From the NCBI RefSeq assembly GCF_000720725.1, contig NZ_JOCQ01000059.1, positions 1-64,000 of the forward strand: 64,000 bases of DNA, written 5' to 3'. The notes beneath the pieces were generated by a model. It did not search any database, had not been told where the DNA came from, and was given only the letters and a program-made list of their open reading frames with translations. Below are positions 17,381 through 26,055 of this stretch, piece by piece. The stretch comes from Streptomyces rimosus subsp. rimosus (GTDB lineage Bacteria > Actinomycetota > Actinomycetes > Streptomycetales > Streptomycetaceae). Numbering within the stretch: the first letter of the stretch is position 1; every line of letters starts with the position of its first letter. A program made the position numbers and the translations under genes.

Positions 17381-17767
17381 TCAGAACAGACCCGGCAGGA
17401 ATCCTCCGTGCGCGGTGCCGGAGCCCAGCAGACGGGGCCAGTCGAGTACCTCGGGAAGGCTGTCGAGGGACAGGACGACCGCGCCACCGGCCGCTTCGGC
17501 ATCCGTGCACCAGGCGGCCATCCCACCGGGCGGGTCGGTGTCGTCGATCACCGGCGCGACAAGGGCGGGAATGACGATCCCGGCCTCGCCGGGCCCGTCC
17601 ACGACGCACATGGTGAGCTTCGGGACGATGCTCCAGCCGTCGCACCGGGGGACCGCTCCGTCCGGCGCGGCCAGGACCGGGAGGGCGTCGTGCACGGGGG
17701 CTTCGGACAGCAGGAGTACAGGGGTGGCACCCCGTATGAACAGGGTCTTCTCAGGGTCGAGCAGCAT
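17381..17767 (-). CDS. hypothetical protein, 128 aa
   Basis: Not recognised. The sequence has alternating hydrophobic strands (PVLLLSEAPVHDALPVL, IVIPALVAPVIDDTDPPGG) and ends in a Phe. It has no signal peptide, no membrane segment and no clear metal-binding or catalytic motif. It is bounded by a strong terminator downstream, which supports a real transcription unit. The next gene is divergent. The weak ribosome binding site (GAAAGAG) and modest length leave some doubt. Confidence 0.55.
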   Translation of the reverse strand: MLLDPEKTLFIRGATPVLLLSEAPVHDALPVLAAPDGAVPRCDGWSIVPKLTMCVVDGPGEAGIVIPALVAPVIDDTDPPGGMAAWCTDAEAAGGAVVLSLDSLPEVLDWPRLLGSGTAHGGFLPGLF

Positions 17768-17951
17768 GGGGCCACTCTTTCAGGCCCGCGTTCTCCCGAC
17801 TCTCACCGGGGCGGCAGAGCGCGGAACGGCTCCCGGCCGCGCCGCCCGTGCGGTCACTGCCCCGTGCGGTCACTGCACTGTCATCGCGACGTAAGCGCCC
17901 GTTGCCAGGGTGGGGCGCAGTGCAGTGCTCACCAGCGAAGGAGATGCTCGT

Positions 17952-19037
17952 ATGCGGTCCAGACGCGTAGCGGTCACGGCGGCCATGACGGTGGCGGTGT
18001 CCGCCGCACTGCTGTCGCCCACCGCCCACGCCGCCCCGGCGGTCCGGTCGACGACGGTCGCGTCGTGCACTTGGAGCCCCGAACTGCTCACCGTGCCCGC
18101 GCGCTTCACCGGAGGCGGAGAGATCACCGCTGCCGACAGCCAGGGCGGATACGCCGGTACGGGCGCGGTCACCTGGTCGTGGGGCACCACCACCCGCGAC
18201 GTGCTGCGCTGGAAGGGCGGCCAGGTCACCGAATTCACCCGCCCGGAGGGCGTGACCCAGCCGACGGTGACGGCCGTCAACCGCGACGGCACGGTGGTGG
18301 GGGACGTGAGCGCCGCCGAGGACTCGGAGCGGCACGCCTTCCGTACCCGCGACGGCAAGCTGGAGAGGCTGCCCGAGCCGGCGGGCACCGCGACGTCCCG
18401 GGCGACCGGGATCAACGACGGCGGCGACATCGTCGGCCATGTCGCCGTGCGGGTCCGGCAGGGCGTCGACAGCTACTTCGTACACACCGCGGTGCGGTGG
18501 CCCGCGAACGCCCCCGGCACGGTCGTCAAGCTGACCGGCGGCCTCCCGGACACCGGCCAGACCAAGGCGACCGGCATCGACCAGGACGGCACCGTACTGG
18601 TCGAGCACATGAAGAGCCGGACCGACGCGTTCGATCCCGCGGCCCTCTACCTGTGGCGCGGGGGCAGCGCGCGCCAGCTGCGCCTGCCTTCCGGTACGGC
18701 GGTGGTGCACGGCAATGGCATCTCCAACGGCCGGGTGGCGGGCCTGACTCAGCCCTCGCCGAGCGCGGACGGCCAGGGCGTCCTGTGGGACCGCGACGGC
18801 ACCCCGCTGCGCCCCGAGCGGAGTGCGAGCGTCAACTCCGTCAACCGCTCCGGTCAGTCCGTCGGTTGGGCCGCGGGCGGTGGCGGCGACGCCGTTTGGC
18901 AGCTCGACCGCCGTACCGCGAGCTTGCCGGGCGCCCTCGGGCTGCAGGTCTCCGCGGACGACGGTTCACTCGCCGGCTGGAGCCGCCCCGAGGGCGACAA
19001 CGGCCGGAACCAGCCGACGGTGTGGCGCTGCCGCTGA
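17952..19037 (+). CDS. secreted HAF/beta-propeller-like repeat protein
   Basis: This 361-residue protein has a Sec signal peptide (residues 1-27; SRRVAVTAAMTVAVSAALL ... AHAAPA). The rest is a series of about six short repeats of the form GI/VN-x-DG-x-VVG-x-…-W-x-G (for example VTAVNRDGTVVGDV, TGINDGGDIVGHV, TGIDQDGTVLVEH, NSVNRSGQSVGWA). These resemble the HAF-type beta-propeller repeats of extracellular actinobacterial proteins. Function unknown. ATG 17952 has a good AAGGAG site. A perfect hairpin terminator follows. Confidence 0.8.
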   Translation: MRSRRVAVTAAMTVAVSAALLSPTAHAAPAVRSTTVASCTWSPELLTVPARFTGGGEITAADSQGGYAGTGAVTWSWGTTTRDVLRWKGGQVTEFTRPEGVTQPTVTAVNRDGTVVGDVSAAEDSERHAFRTRDGKLERLPEPAGTATSRATGINDGGDIVGHVAVRVRQGVDSYFVHTAVRWPANAPGTVVKLTGGLPDTGQTKATGIDQDGTVLVEHMKSRTDAFDPAALYLWRGGSARQLRLPSGTAVVHGNGISNGRVAGLTQPSPSADGQGVLWDRDGTPLRPERSASVNSVNRSGQSVGWAAGGGGDAVWQLDRRTASLPGALGLQVSADDGSLAGWSRPEGDNGRNQPTVWRCR

Positions 19038-19073
19038 CGCCACGGTCCGTGCGGTGTCTTCGTGAGCCGTGGT

Positions 19074-19109
19074 CCCTGGAACCTCCGGTATGCGCCGGAG
19101 GTTCCAGGG
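19074..19109 (+). terminator. hairpin terminator after the secreted repeat protein
   Basis: A perfect 15-bp stem: CCCTGGAACCTCCGG (19074-19088), loop TATGCG, CCGGAGGTTCCAGGG (19095-19109). It serves the + strand gene and probably also the convergent aminotransferase. Confidence 0.88.
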
Positions 19110-19188
19110 GCGCCCGAAGGGACATGGCCAGGCTCCGGCGTACGGACTCATGTGCACCCCGTTGCCGCGCACGCCGCCGCCCGCCGGT

Positions 19189-20403
19189 TCAGCCCTGCCG
19201 GTACCCCGTGAGAAAGCGCCCGATCCTGCCGATCGCCGATTCCAGTTCGTCGGCGTGCGGCAGGGTGAGGATGCGGAAGTGGTCCGGGGACGGCCAGTTG
19301 AAGCCGGTGCCCTGGACGACCTGGATCTTCTCGCGCAGCAGCAGGTCCAGGACGAACTGCTCGTCGTCGTGGATCTTGTGTACGGCGGGGTCGATGCGCG
19401 GGAACGCGTACAGCGCCCCTTTCGGTTTGACGCACGACACGCCCGGGATCTCGTTCAGTTTCCGCCAGGCCCGGTCGCGCTGCTCGTACAGCCTGCCGCC
19501 GGGGGCGGTCAGGCCGCGGATGGAGTCCGGGCTGCCGAGTGCGGCCTGGATGGCGTACTGCGCGGGCGCGTTGGGGCACAGGCGCATGGAGGCCAGCATG
19601 GTCAGCCCCTCCAGATAGTTCCGCGCGTGCTGCCGCGGGCCGGTGACCACGAGCCAGCCCGAGCGGAACCCCGCCACCCGGTACGTCTTGGACAGGCCGC
19701 CGAAGGTCAGCACGACCAGGTCCGGGGCCAGGGACGCCGCGGGGAGGTGCACGGCGTCGTCGTAGACGATCTGGTCGTAGATCTCGTCGGCGAAGACCAT
19801 CAGCTGATGGCGGCGGGCGAGGTCGAGCATCCCCTGGAGGATCTCGCGCGGGTACACCGCGCCCGTCGGGTTGTTGGGATTGATGATCACGAGGGCCTTG
19901 GTGCGGTCCGTGATCTTCGAGGCCAGGTCGTCGAGGTCCGGGTACCAGTCGGCGGACTCGTCGCACAGGTAGTGCACGGCGCGTCCGCCGGCGAGCGTGG
20001 TCACCGCCGTCCACAGCGGGAAGTCCGGCGCGGGTACGAGAACCTCGTCACCGTCCTCCAGCAGCGCCTGGACGGCCATGCTGACCAGCTCGGAGACGCC
20101 GTTGCCCAGGAAGACGTCGTCGACGTCGACCTCGGGGAGGCCCTGCGCCCGGCAGCGCTGGGCGACCGCGCGCCGGGCGGAGAGGATGCCGCGCGAGTCG
20201 GTGTACCCGTGGGCCCGCGGCAGCATCCGGATCATGTCCTGGACGATCTCCTCCGGCGCCTCGAACCCGAACAGGGCGGGGTTGCCCGTGTTCAGGCGCA
20301 GCACACTGTGCCCCGCCTCTTCCAGGGCGTTGGCGTGCTCGATCACCGGTCCGCGGATCTCGTAACAGACGTCGCTCAGCTTGCTCGACTGCCGGAATTC
20401 CAT
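19189..20403 (-). CDS. PLP-dependent aminotransferase, AlaA-like
   Basis: The 404-residue class I/II aminotransferase starts MEFRQSSKLSDVCYEIRGPV, typical of the glutamate-pyruvate (AlaA) group. PLP contacts are VIINPNNPTGAVY, FADEIYDQIVYD and the lysine in FGGLSKTYRVAGFRSGW; the C-terminal Arg is in FRILTLPHAD. It should interconvert alanine and glutamate with their keto acids. ATG 20403 follows GGGAGG. The divergent HxlR gene and shared palindromes suggest HxlR control. Confidence 0.88.
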   Translation of the reverse strand: MEFRQSSKLSDVCYEIRGPVIEHANALEEAGHSVLRLNTGNPALFGFEAPEEIVQDMIRMLPRAHGYTDSRGILSARRAVAQRCRAQGLPEVDVDDVFLGNGVSELVSMAVQALLEDGDEVLVPAPDFPLWTAVTTLAGGRAVHYLCDESADWYPDLDDLASKITDRTKALVIINPNNPTGAVYPREILQGMLDLARRHQLMVFADEIYDQIVYDDAVHLPAASLAPDLVVLTFGGLSKTYRVAGFRSGWLVVTGPRQHARNYLEGLTMLASMRLCPNAPAQYAIQAALGSPDSIRGLTAPGGRLYEQRDRAWRKLNEIPGVSCVKPKGALYAFPRIDPAVHKIHDDEQFVLDLLLREKIQVVQGTGFNWPSPDHFRILTLPHADELESAIGRIGRFLTGYRQG

Positions 20404-20430
20404 GCGGTGGCCTCCCAAGGCTTCGTTGCG

Positions 20431-20464
20431 TACTTGGTTTTACCAAGTAGGAGCTTGGCAAGTC
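20431..20464. promoter_or_regulatory. twin palindromic operators between aminotransferase and HxlR genes
   Basis: TACTTGGT-TTT-ACCAAGTA (20431-20449) is a perfect inverted repeat. A second, shorter one (ACTTGGCAAGT-like; GCTTGGCAAGTCC) follows at about 20452-20464. They lie in the 85-nt divergent gap, where an HxlR dimer would cover both promoters. Confidence 0.65.
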
Positions 20465-20488
20465 CAATGTCTTCTCTAGACTGCTGCC

Positions 20489-21127
20489 ATGCCTCGCCGC
20501 CGAAGCTATGACCACTACTGCGCCGCCGCCCGGGCCCTGGACGCCGTCGGGGACCGGTGGACCCTGCTGATCGTCCGGGAACTCCTCGCCGGACCCCGCC
20601 GCTACACCGACCTCCACGCCGACCTGCCCGGCATCAGTACCGATGTCCTGGCCTCCCGCCTCAAGGACATGGAGCGCGAGGAACTGGCCACCCGCCACCG
20701 CCTCCCCCCGCCGGCCGCCTCTTACGTCTACGAACTCACGCCACGAGGGCGGCAGTTGCAGTCCGTCCTGACCGCACTCGCGGAGTGGGGAGCGCCGGCC
20801 CTGCCGGACCGGCGGCCCACCGACGCCGTGCGCGCGCACTGGCATGCCCTCCCGCTCCTCCGGCTGCTGACCGGAGCGTCGGGCGGCCTCGCGGGCATCG
20901 TTGACGTGGTGCTGGACTCGGGGACCTTCCACCTGCGTACCGATGGCGGCTTTCCGCTGTACGGCGATGGCGCGGCGGAGAAGCCCGCCGCCCGGGTCGC
21001 GTTGCGGTCCGACGCCTGTGAGGACCTTCTCGGCGGGCGGCTCACCTTCGGGGAAGGGGTGCGGTCCGGCCGCATCGAGGTGGAAGGCGACGGCGAGCTG
21101 GCGGAGCGGCTGCGTGCAGCGCCGTGA
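20489..21127 (+). CDS. HxlR-family regulator with C-terminal SCP2-like domain
   Basis: This 212-residue protein has an HxlR winged helix (about 10-100: YCAAARALDAVGDRWTLLIVR, ISTDVLASRLKDMEREELATR, YVYELTPRG) followed by an SCP2/sterol-carrier-like domain (about 125-212: FHLRTDGGFPLY, DLLGGRLTFGEGVRSGRI). The second domain probably binds a lipophilic effector. It is divergent from the aminotransferase and likely represses it and itself through the palindromes between them. Confidence 0.88.
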   Translation: MPRRRSYDHYCAAARALDAVGDRWTLLIVRELLAGPRRYTDLHADLPGISTDVLASRLKDMEREELATRHRLPPPAASYVYELTPRGRQLQSVLTALAEWGAPALPDRRPTDAVRAHWHALPLLRLLTGASGGLAGIVDVVLDSGTFHLRTDGGFPLYGDGAAEKPAARVALRSDACEDLLGGRLTFGEGVRSGRIEVEGDGELAERLRAAP

Positions 21128-21179
21128 TGGCGTCCCGTCCGGCGCGGTCGCGTTCGCCTTCCCCGCCCCGTGGCGTATC

Positions 21180-21223
21180 GATGAGGGATGGACGAGGGGT
21201 AGATGAGGGATAGATGAAGGGTA
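21180..21223. repeat. four 11-bp direct repeats upstream of the ligase gene
   Basis: Imperfect units GATGAGGGATG, GACGAGGGGTA, GATGAGGGATA and GATGAAGGGTA lie head to tail, ending 38 nt before the ATG. They could be regulator sites or a simple expansion. Confidence 0.75.
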
Positions 21224-21261
21224 CGCGTGCGCAATTCGGCCCAATACGTCAGAATCCCGGC

Positions 21262-22308
21262 ATGCGAATCGTTATTTTGTGCGGCGGAGAGAGCACGGAA
21301 CGAGATGTCTCCCTGGCCTCGGGCCGGTCGGTCGCCCGCGCCCTGCTGGAGCGAGAACACGAGGTGGTGCTGATCGACCCGGCCGCCGTGGAGCCGGTCC
21401 TGGCCGGACCGCTGCGTCCCGGTGACGCGGTCGACACGGTGGCAGTCGGCAAGGAACCGCCGTCCCTCTCGGAACAACGGCAACTGCGGCGGCGCATGCA
21501 CACCGCACTGACCGGCGGCCCGGTCATGGAGTTGCTGCGCGACGCGGAGCTGGTGTTCCTGGCGCTGCACGGCGGCTGGGGCGAGGACGGGCATGTGCAG
21601 GCGCTGCTGGAGATGGCCGGCGTGCGGTTCACCGGCGCGGGCAGCGCGGTGTGCGCGGCAGCCTGGCACAAGGGGCGGGCGCAAGCCGTGCTGGGCGCGG
21701 CCGGTGTGCCGGTGGCCGACCGGGTGCTGTGGCGGCCCGGGGCCGGCGGGGACGCGGTGCCACAGGACGTACGGCGGCTGGTTGAAGCCGGGCCGGTGGT
21801 GGCCAAGCCGGTCGCGGACGGTTCGAGCGTGTCGGTCCACCGGGTCGACTCGCTGCCGGAACTGGCCCGGGTCGCGGCCGAGATGCGTGCCGGTGACGCC
21901 GAGCTGCTGGTGGAACCCTTCCTCCCGGGGCGGGAGTTCACCGTCGGCGTGCTCGGCGGCCAGGCGCTGCCCGTCGTCGAGATCGAGCTGACGACGCCGG
22001 TGTTCGACTACACGGCCAAGTACCAGCCCGAGGCGGTCGGCGAAGTCTGCCCGGCGCGCATCCCGGCCGACTTCGCCTCCAGACTTCAGGAACTGGCCGT
22101 ACGCGCGCACCGGGCCCTGGGATTCGGCAGCGGCACGTACTCACGTGCCGACTTCCGCAACGACGCGGGCGGCACACCGATGTGCCTCGAAGTGAACGCG
22201 CTCCCGGGCCTGACGGCGGCGAGCCTGCTCCCGCGCGCGGCGACCGGGGCAGGCTGGGACTACCCCGATCTGGTACAGCGCATCGTGGATCTCGCGATGC
22301 GGCCGTAG
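21262..22308 (+). CDS. D-alanine-D-alanine ligase-like ATP-grasp enzyme
   Basis: The 348-residue ATP-grasp ligase shows Ddl landmarks: LCGGESTERDVSLASG, LALHGGWGEDGHVQALLE, KPVADGSSVSV (loop with Ser-Ser), VEPFLPGREFTVGVLG, VFDYTAKYQPE and the metal-binding EVNALPGLTAASLLPR. It should join two amino acids with ATP. As a second Ddl-like protein near a biosynthetic cluster it might be a dipeptide ligase or an unrelated cell-wall enzyme. ATG 21262 has no strong ribosome binding site. It is separated from the cluster by a 743-nt gap. Confidence 0.8.
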   Translation: MRIVILCGGESTERDVSLASGRSVARALLEREHEVVLIDPAAVEPVLAGPLRPGDAVDTVAVGKEPPSLSEQRQLRRRMHTALTGGPVMELLRDAELVFLALHGGWGEDGHVQALLEMAGVRFTGAGSAVCAAAWHKGRAQAVLGAAGVPVADRVLWRPGAGGDAVPQDVRRLVEAGPVVAKPVADGSSVSVHRVDSLPELARVAAEMRAGDAELLVEPFLPGREFTVGVLGGQALPVVEIELTTPVFDYTAKYQPEAVGEVCPARIPADFASRLQELAVRAHRALGFGSGTYSRADFRNDAGGTPMCLEVNALPGLTAASLLPRAATGAGWDYPDLVQRIVDLAMRP

Positions 22309-23051
22309 CCGTCGCCATCGGGCCCGCCGGGGAACCCGGGCCGAGGCGTTGTTCCCGGCGCGCGGTGCAGAAGCTCGGTCGCACCGGCGGGATGACCGCG
22401 TCCCGTTCCGGTACGACCAGAAGCGCGCGGCCCTCGAAGCGCGCGTACGTCCATGGGGCCGCGCTGTCCCGCCGGCTCTCCGGGCGAACGACAAGGCGGA
22501 AATCTCCGCAGCGCGTCCGCAGTCCGTGATCTGTCGAGAAGCGGGCCTCTCCTGGTCGTTCGTGCTCCGGGGGGTGACCGCGCCGAAAGGCCCGGGCAGT
22601 AGTTTTTGGACACGCTGTGGCGCGATTCGTTCAGGCAACTTCTCGGGTTACGTCAACCGAGTAATTCGCGGCGGATGTGGAATGGAAATTCATGGAAGGG
22701 GCCTTCTCGTTTTACCTACGCTGCGTGGGAAACGGTGGTGCGCCACTCACCGAGTGTGGCCGCTCGCCCGTCACCCTGGGGTGTGTCACAAGCCACATTC
22801 GCCTCGAAAGGTGCGCGGCAAAAGGTGTATATGGTGTCATGTCACCCCCCTGGTAGTGACTCTGTGGAGTGGAATGGAATGTTCAAGGGATGGGCTGCAA
22901 TGTTGTGACATTGCCATCTCACTACCAACTGTTGACCTTCGTCAGTTGCTGCCCATAACCTTCCGGTCATTATCGGCGCTGCTGACCACGGAACGCCGTG
23001 ACCGGGCCTGGATTCGCTGCCAGGTGCCTGATTCGATTCATGGGGGAGCTC
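22309..23051 (+). promoter_or_regulatory. long non-coding upstream region of the biosynthetic cluster
   Basis: No convincing gene is seen in this 743-nt gap. From about 22600 the GC content drops clearly. It contains a palindrome CAATGT-TGTG-ACATTG (22898-22913) and a set of GTCAC/GTGAC pentamers: 22770, 22785, 22841 and, inverted, 22856 and 22906. Two pairs are 15 bp apart. A TATATGGT -10-like element occurs near 22828. This is the probable control region for the FAD oxidoreductase, and a regulator outside the window may bind it. Confidence 0.5.
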
Positions 23052-24293
23052 GTGTACGACGTCATTGTTGTGGGTGCCCGCTGTGCCGGTTCGCCGGTCG
23101 CCATGCTGTTGGCGCGACTGGGACACCGCGTCCTCGTGGTGGACCGGTCCTCCTTTCCCAGCGACACCGTCTCGACGCACTACATCCACCAGGCGGGGCT
23201 GCTGAAGCTCCAGGAGTGGGGCCTGCTCGACGAGGTGGTGGCGGCGAAGACGCCGGCGCTCCGCACGATGCACTACGCGTACCGGGGGATCGAACTCAAC
23301 GGCTTCGCCGACCCCGTCGACGGGGTGGACGCCGTGTACTGCCCGCGCCGGACCGTGCTGGACGAAATCCTGGTCAACGCCGCGCGCCGGGCCGGCGCCG
23401 AAGTGCTGGAAAGTTTCACCGTGTCCGACGTGATCGCCTCCGAGGGCCGGGTGACGGGCATCCGCGGACGCGCGGGGGACGGGCCGGAACGGGAGTTCCG
23501 GGCCCCGCTCGTCATCGGCGCGGACGGGTTCCACTCCACGGTCGCGAAGAAGGTCGGGGCGGAGCTGTACAACGTGCGCCCCGCGGCCGGCTTCAGCTAC
23601 TACTCGTACTACAGCGGCCTCGACTGGGGCCTGCACCACAAGACCGGCCTCCACGAGAGCTGGTTCGGCAGCTGGCCCACGAACGACGGGCTGACCATGC
23701 TGGCCGTCATCTGCACCCGCGGCCGGCTGAAGGACTTCCGCCAGGACGTGGAGACCGGCTTCCAGGCGGTCTTCGACGAGGTCGCTCCGGACATGGGCGC
23801 CCAGCTGCGTGATGCCGGGCGGCGCGAGGAGAACTTCCGTCCCATGCGCTACCCGGACAACTACTACCGCCGTGCCCACGGTCCCGGCTGGGCCCTCGTG
23901 GGCGACGCCGGTTACCACAAGGACCCCTACACCGGTTGGGGCATGACCGACGCCTTCCTCCACGGCGAACTGCTCGCCGAGCGCGTCCACCAGGGGCTGT
24001 CCGGGGAGCGGCCGATGGACGAGGCGCTGGCCGAGTACAACAAGGTGCGGGACGAGGAGAGCGCCGGCGTCTACGACTTCACCACCACGCTCGGCGAACT
24101 CACCGAACTCCCGCCGTTCTTCAAGGCGACGATGAGCGCGATGAGTGCCAGCCAGGAGTGGACGAACAAGATGCTGGGCCTGATCGGCGGCGTGGTACCG
24201 GACTACGAGATCTACGCTCCGGACGCCCTGGAGCGTCTGTACGACGACGCCGGCGTACCGCAGGACGAGCGGGTCTACGATCCGGCCGCCTGA
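23052..24293 (+). CDS. FAD-dependent oxidoreductase (PHBH/GGR-like)
   Basis: This 413-residue flavoprotein starts MYDVIVVGARCAGSPVAMLL, the Rossmann FAD motif with a G-x-R-C-A-G variant, then VVDRSSFPSDTVSTHYIH. A mid motif VIGADGFHSTVAKKVG and the late GWALVGDAGYHKDPYTGWGMTDAF (GD motif for the FAD ribityl chain) are typical of class A flavin oxidases and geranylgeranyl-reductase-like enzymes. It probably oxidises or hydroxylates the cluster product or a precursor. GTG 23052 follows GGGGGAG; ATG 23040 is the alternative. A strong terminator lies right after the stop, so it is not co-transcribed by default with the PKS operon. Confidence 0.82.
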   Translation: MYDVIVVGARCAGSPVAMLLARLGHRVLVVDRSSFPSDTVSTHYIHQAGLLKLQEWGLLDEVVAAKTPALRTMHYAYRGIELNGFADPVDGVDAVYCPRRTVLDEILVNAARRAGAEVLESFTVSDVIASEGRVTGIRGRAGDGPEREFRAPLVIGADGFHSTVAKKVGAELYNVRPAAGFSYYSYYSGLDWGLHHKTGLHESWFGSWPTNDGLTMLAVICTRGRLKDFRQDVETGFQAVFDEVAPDMGAQLRDAGRREENFRPMRYPDNYYRRAHGPGWALVGDAGYHKDPYTGWGMTDAFLHGELLAERVHQGLSGERPMDEALAEYNKVRDEESAGVYDFTTTLGELTELPPFFKATMSAMSASQEWTNKMLGLIGGVVPDYEIYAPDALERLYDDAGVPQDERVYDPAA

Positions 24294-24339
24294 CCTCCCG
24301 GCCCCTGCGGTCACGGAGCGTGCCGCAGGGGCCGGGAGG
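24294..24339 (+). terminator. 17-bp stem terminator after the FAD oxidoreductase
   Basis: A perfect stem begins directly after the stop codon: CCTCCCGGCCCCTGCGG (24294-24310), 12-nt loop, CCGCAGGGGCCGGGAGG (24323-24339). Confidence 0.88.
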
Positions 24340-24774
24340 ACCGCAGTGACCCGAAGCGATCCACCCGACCGGAGCGAGCGGGCGCCGGGTGCGTCGGCAC
24401 CCGCACCCCGGGCACCACGGGCCGCGCAGAGTGTGCGGCGGGGTCCGTGCGGAGTGTGCGCCGAGATCCGTACGCAGCGTGCCGCGTGGCGACGGAGCGC
24501 CCGCGGGCCGCGGCGGGCCGCCGCACGAGCGCTGTGGTGCGCCCCTGCTGCCGGCCCGCCGATCCTCGCCCCCGCCTCTCCCTTCCGTCTTTCCGTACCG
24601 GCCCCCGGGCCCGGCCCGGCTTGCCGCCGTACCCGGAGCTGCGCAGGCGCCCGTTGCCCGCTGCTCGCTGCCCAACGGCCTTGGGCGCAGGCGCTCCGGC
24701 GCCCCGTCCACACGGCCCGTGGCCGGGCCTCCGCCACAGACTTCCACGCACCTCACCCTGAGGGAGCTCACCAG
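24340..24774 (+). promoter_or_regulatory. 435-nt upstream region of the PKS operon
   Basis: The stretch is very GC-rich and holds no gene that I can support. Open frames cross it, but they are Arg/Ala/Pro low-complexity shadows. Because a terminator precedes it and the Rieske gene with a GGGAG site follows it, the promoter of the 34-kb operon must lie here. No clear -35/-10 pair stands out. Confidence 0.45.
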
Positions 24775-26055
24775 ATGACGCGCGCGTCCAGCATGTTCGA
24801 CCTGATCGGCAAACAGCCGGAGGACAGGCCCTACTTCGAGTCCGGCGGCATCGGCCGGTCACACGACTTCTACACCGGGGAAGAGCAGTACCGGCGGGAG
24901 ATGTCCCGCATCTACGGCCGGCACTGGCTCCCGGTGGACCATGTCTCACGCCTCGGGGAAAAGGGCTCCTACAGCACCCTGAACATCGGCAGCGGGTCCG
25001 TCCTGCTCCTCCACGGCGACGACGGCATCCAGGCGTACCACAACTACTGCCGGCACCGGGGCTACAAGCTCGTGGAGGAGGCCAGCGGGAAGCGGCAGAG
25101 CCTCGTCTGCCTCTACCACTGCTGGGTGTACGACCGGAACGGCAAGCTCAAGAGCCTCAACGGCACCTACTTCGACCACTTCTTCGACAAGGAGAAGAAC
25201 GGTCTGCTGCCCGTACGCACCGAGATCCGGCACGGCGTCGTCTTCATCACCTTCAGCGACGACGCCCCGGACCTCGACGACGCCCTGGGAGAGTTCGGGG
25301 AGTTCGCGCGCGTCTACGAACTCGCCGACCTGGAGTGCGTCCAGGCCAAGGACTACCCGGTCGCCTCGAACTGGAAGCTCGTCGCGCACAACGTCAACGA
25401 GAGCCTGCACTTCCCGACCGCGCACAAGGACCTGCACCGCATCACCGACTTCGACGACGCGGGCACCTACGACCTCAAGGGCGACATCGTCGGGGCCTGG
25501 CAGTCCATCCGGGGTGGCTTCAACTCCGTATCGATGACGGGACACAGCCGGCGCACGCCGCTGCCGCGCGTGCCCGAGGCCGACCGGCAGCGGATCAACT
25601 GGATCACCATCCTGCCCAACCTGCTGTTCGGGTTCACGGCCGACTACGTGATGATGCAGTGGGTCTGGCCGGAGAGCCCCGGCACCTGCTTCGTACGGCA
25701 CTTCTGGCTGTTCCACCCCTCGGAGACCGCCAAGAGCGACTTCTCCCACGAAGCCGTGTTCGCCCTGTGGGACAAGGCGAACCACGAGGACTGGGAGATG
25801 TGCGAACGCACCCACCGCGGTCTGTCCAACCCGTCGTGGACCCCCGGCCAGCTCTCGCTCGACGAAGAGGTCGTCTCGCAGATCGACTCCTGGGTCGCCG
25901 CCCGGACCACGGACCCGGCCCAGGACGCGGCCGGCACCCACGGCCTCCACGGCACCCCCGGCACACCGGATACGGAACGCCCCGGCACGCCGGATACGGA
26001 ACGCACCGGCCCGGCCCGCCCCGCCGAGCCCTCCGCGGCCAAGGGGCGAGCATGA
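24775..26055 (+). CDS. Rieske non-heme iron oxygenase, alpha subunit
   Basis: This 426-residue oxygenase has Rieske ligands C92-x-H94 and C112-x2-H115 (NYCRHRGYKL, VCLYHCW). The catalytic iron site falls in VAHNVNESLHFPTAHKDLH, with H212 and H217 as the two histidines. Such enzymes hydroxylate or oxidatively cyclise substrates and need a reductase, which is not in the window. The C-terminus has a repeated Gly-Thr-Pro-Asp-Thr-Glu-Arg tail (about 395-412). ATG 24775 follows GGGAGCTC. The stop overlaps the PKS A start (ATGA), so it is the first gene of the PKS operon and probably a tailoring or precursor enzyme. Confidence 0.88.
   Translation: MTRASSMFDLIGKQPEDRPYFESGGIGRSHDFYTGEEQYRREMSRIYGRHWLPVDHVSRLGEKGSYSTLNIGSGSVLLLHGDDGIQAYHNYCRHRGYKLVEEASGKRQSLVCLYHCWVYDRNGKLKSLNGTYFDHFFDKEKNGLLPVRTEIRHGVVFITFSDDAPDLDDALGEFGEFARVYELADLECVQAKDYPVASNWKLVAHNVNESLHFPTAHKDLHRITDFDDAGTYDLKGDIVGAWQSIRGGFNSVSMTGHSRRTPLPRVPEADRQRINWITILPNLLFGFTADYVMMQWVWPESPGTCFVRHFWLFHPSETAKSDFSHEAVFALWDKANHEDWEMCERTHRGLSNPSWTPGQLSLDEEVVSQIDSWVAARTTDPAQDAAGTHGLHGTPGTPDTERPGTPDTERTGPARPAEPSAAKGRA

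Noticed and set aside
22349..23050. Coding frame across the region before the FAD oxidoreductase
   Set aside because: No family motifs, a marked drop in GC and poor third-position GC bias; better read as a control region.
24346..24774. N-terminal extension of the Rieske oxygenase
   Set aside because: The extra residues are Arg/Ala/Pro-rich; the family N-terminus starts at ATG 24775 with a good ribosome binding site.
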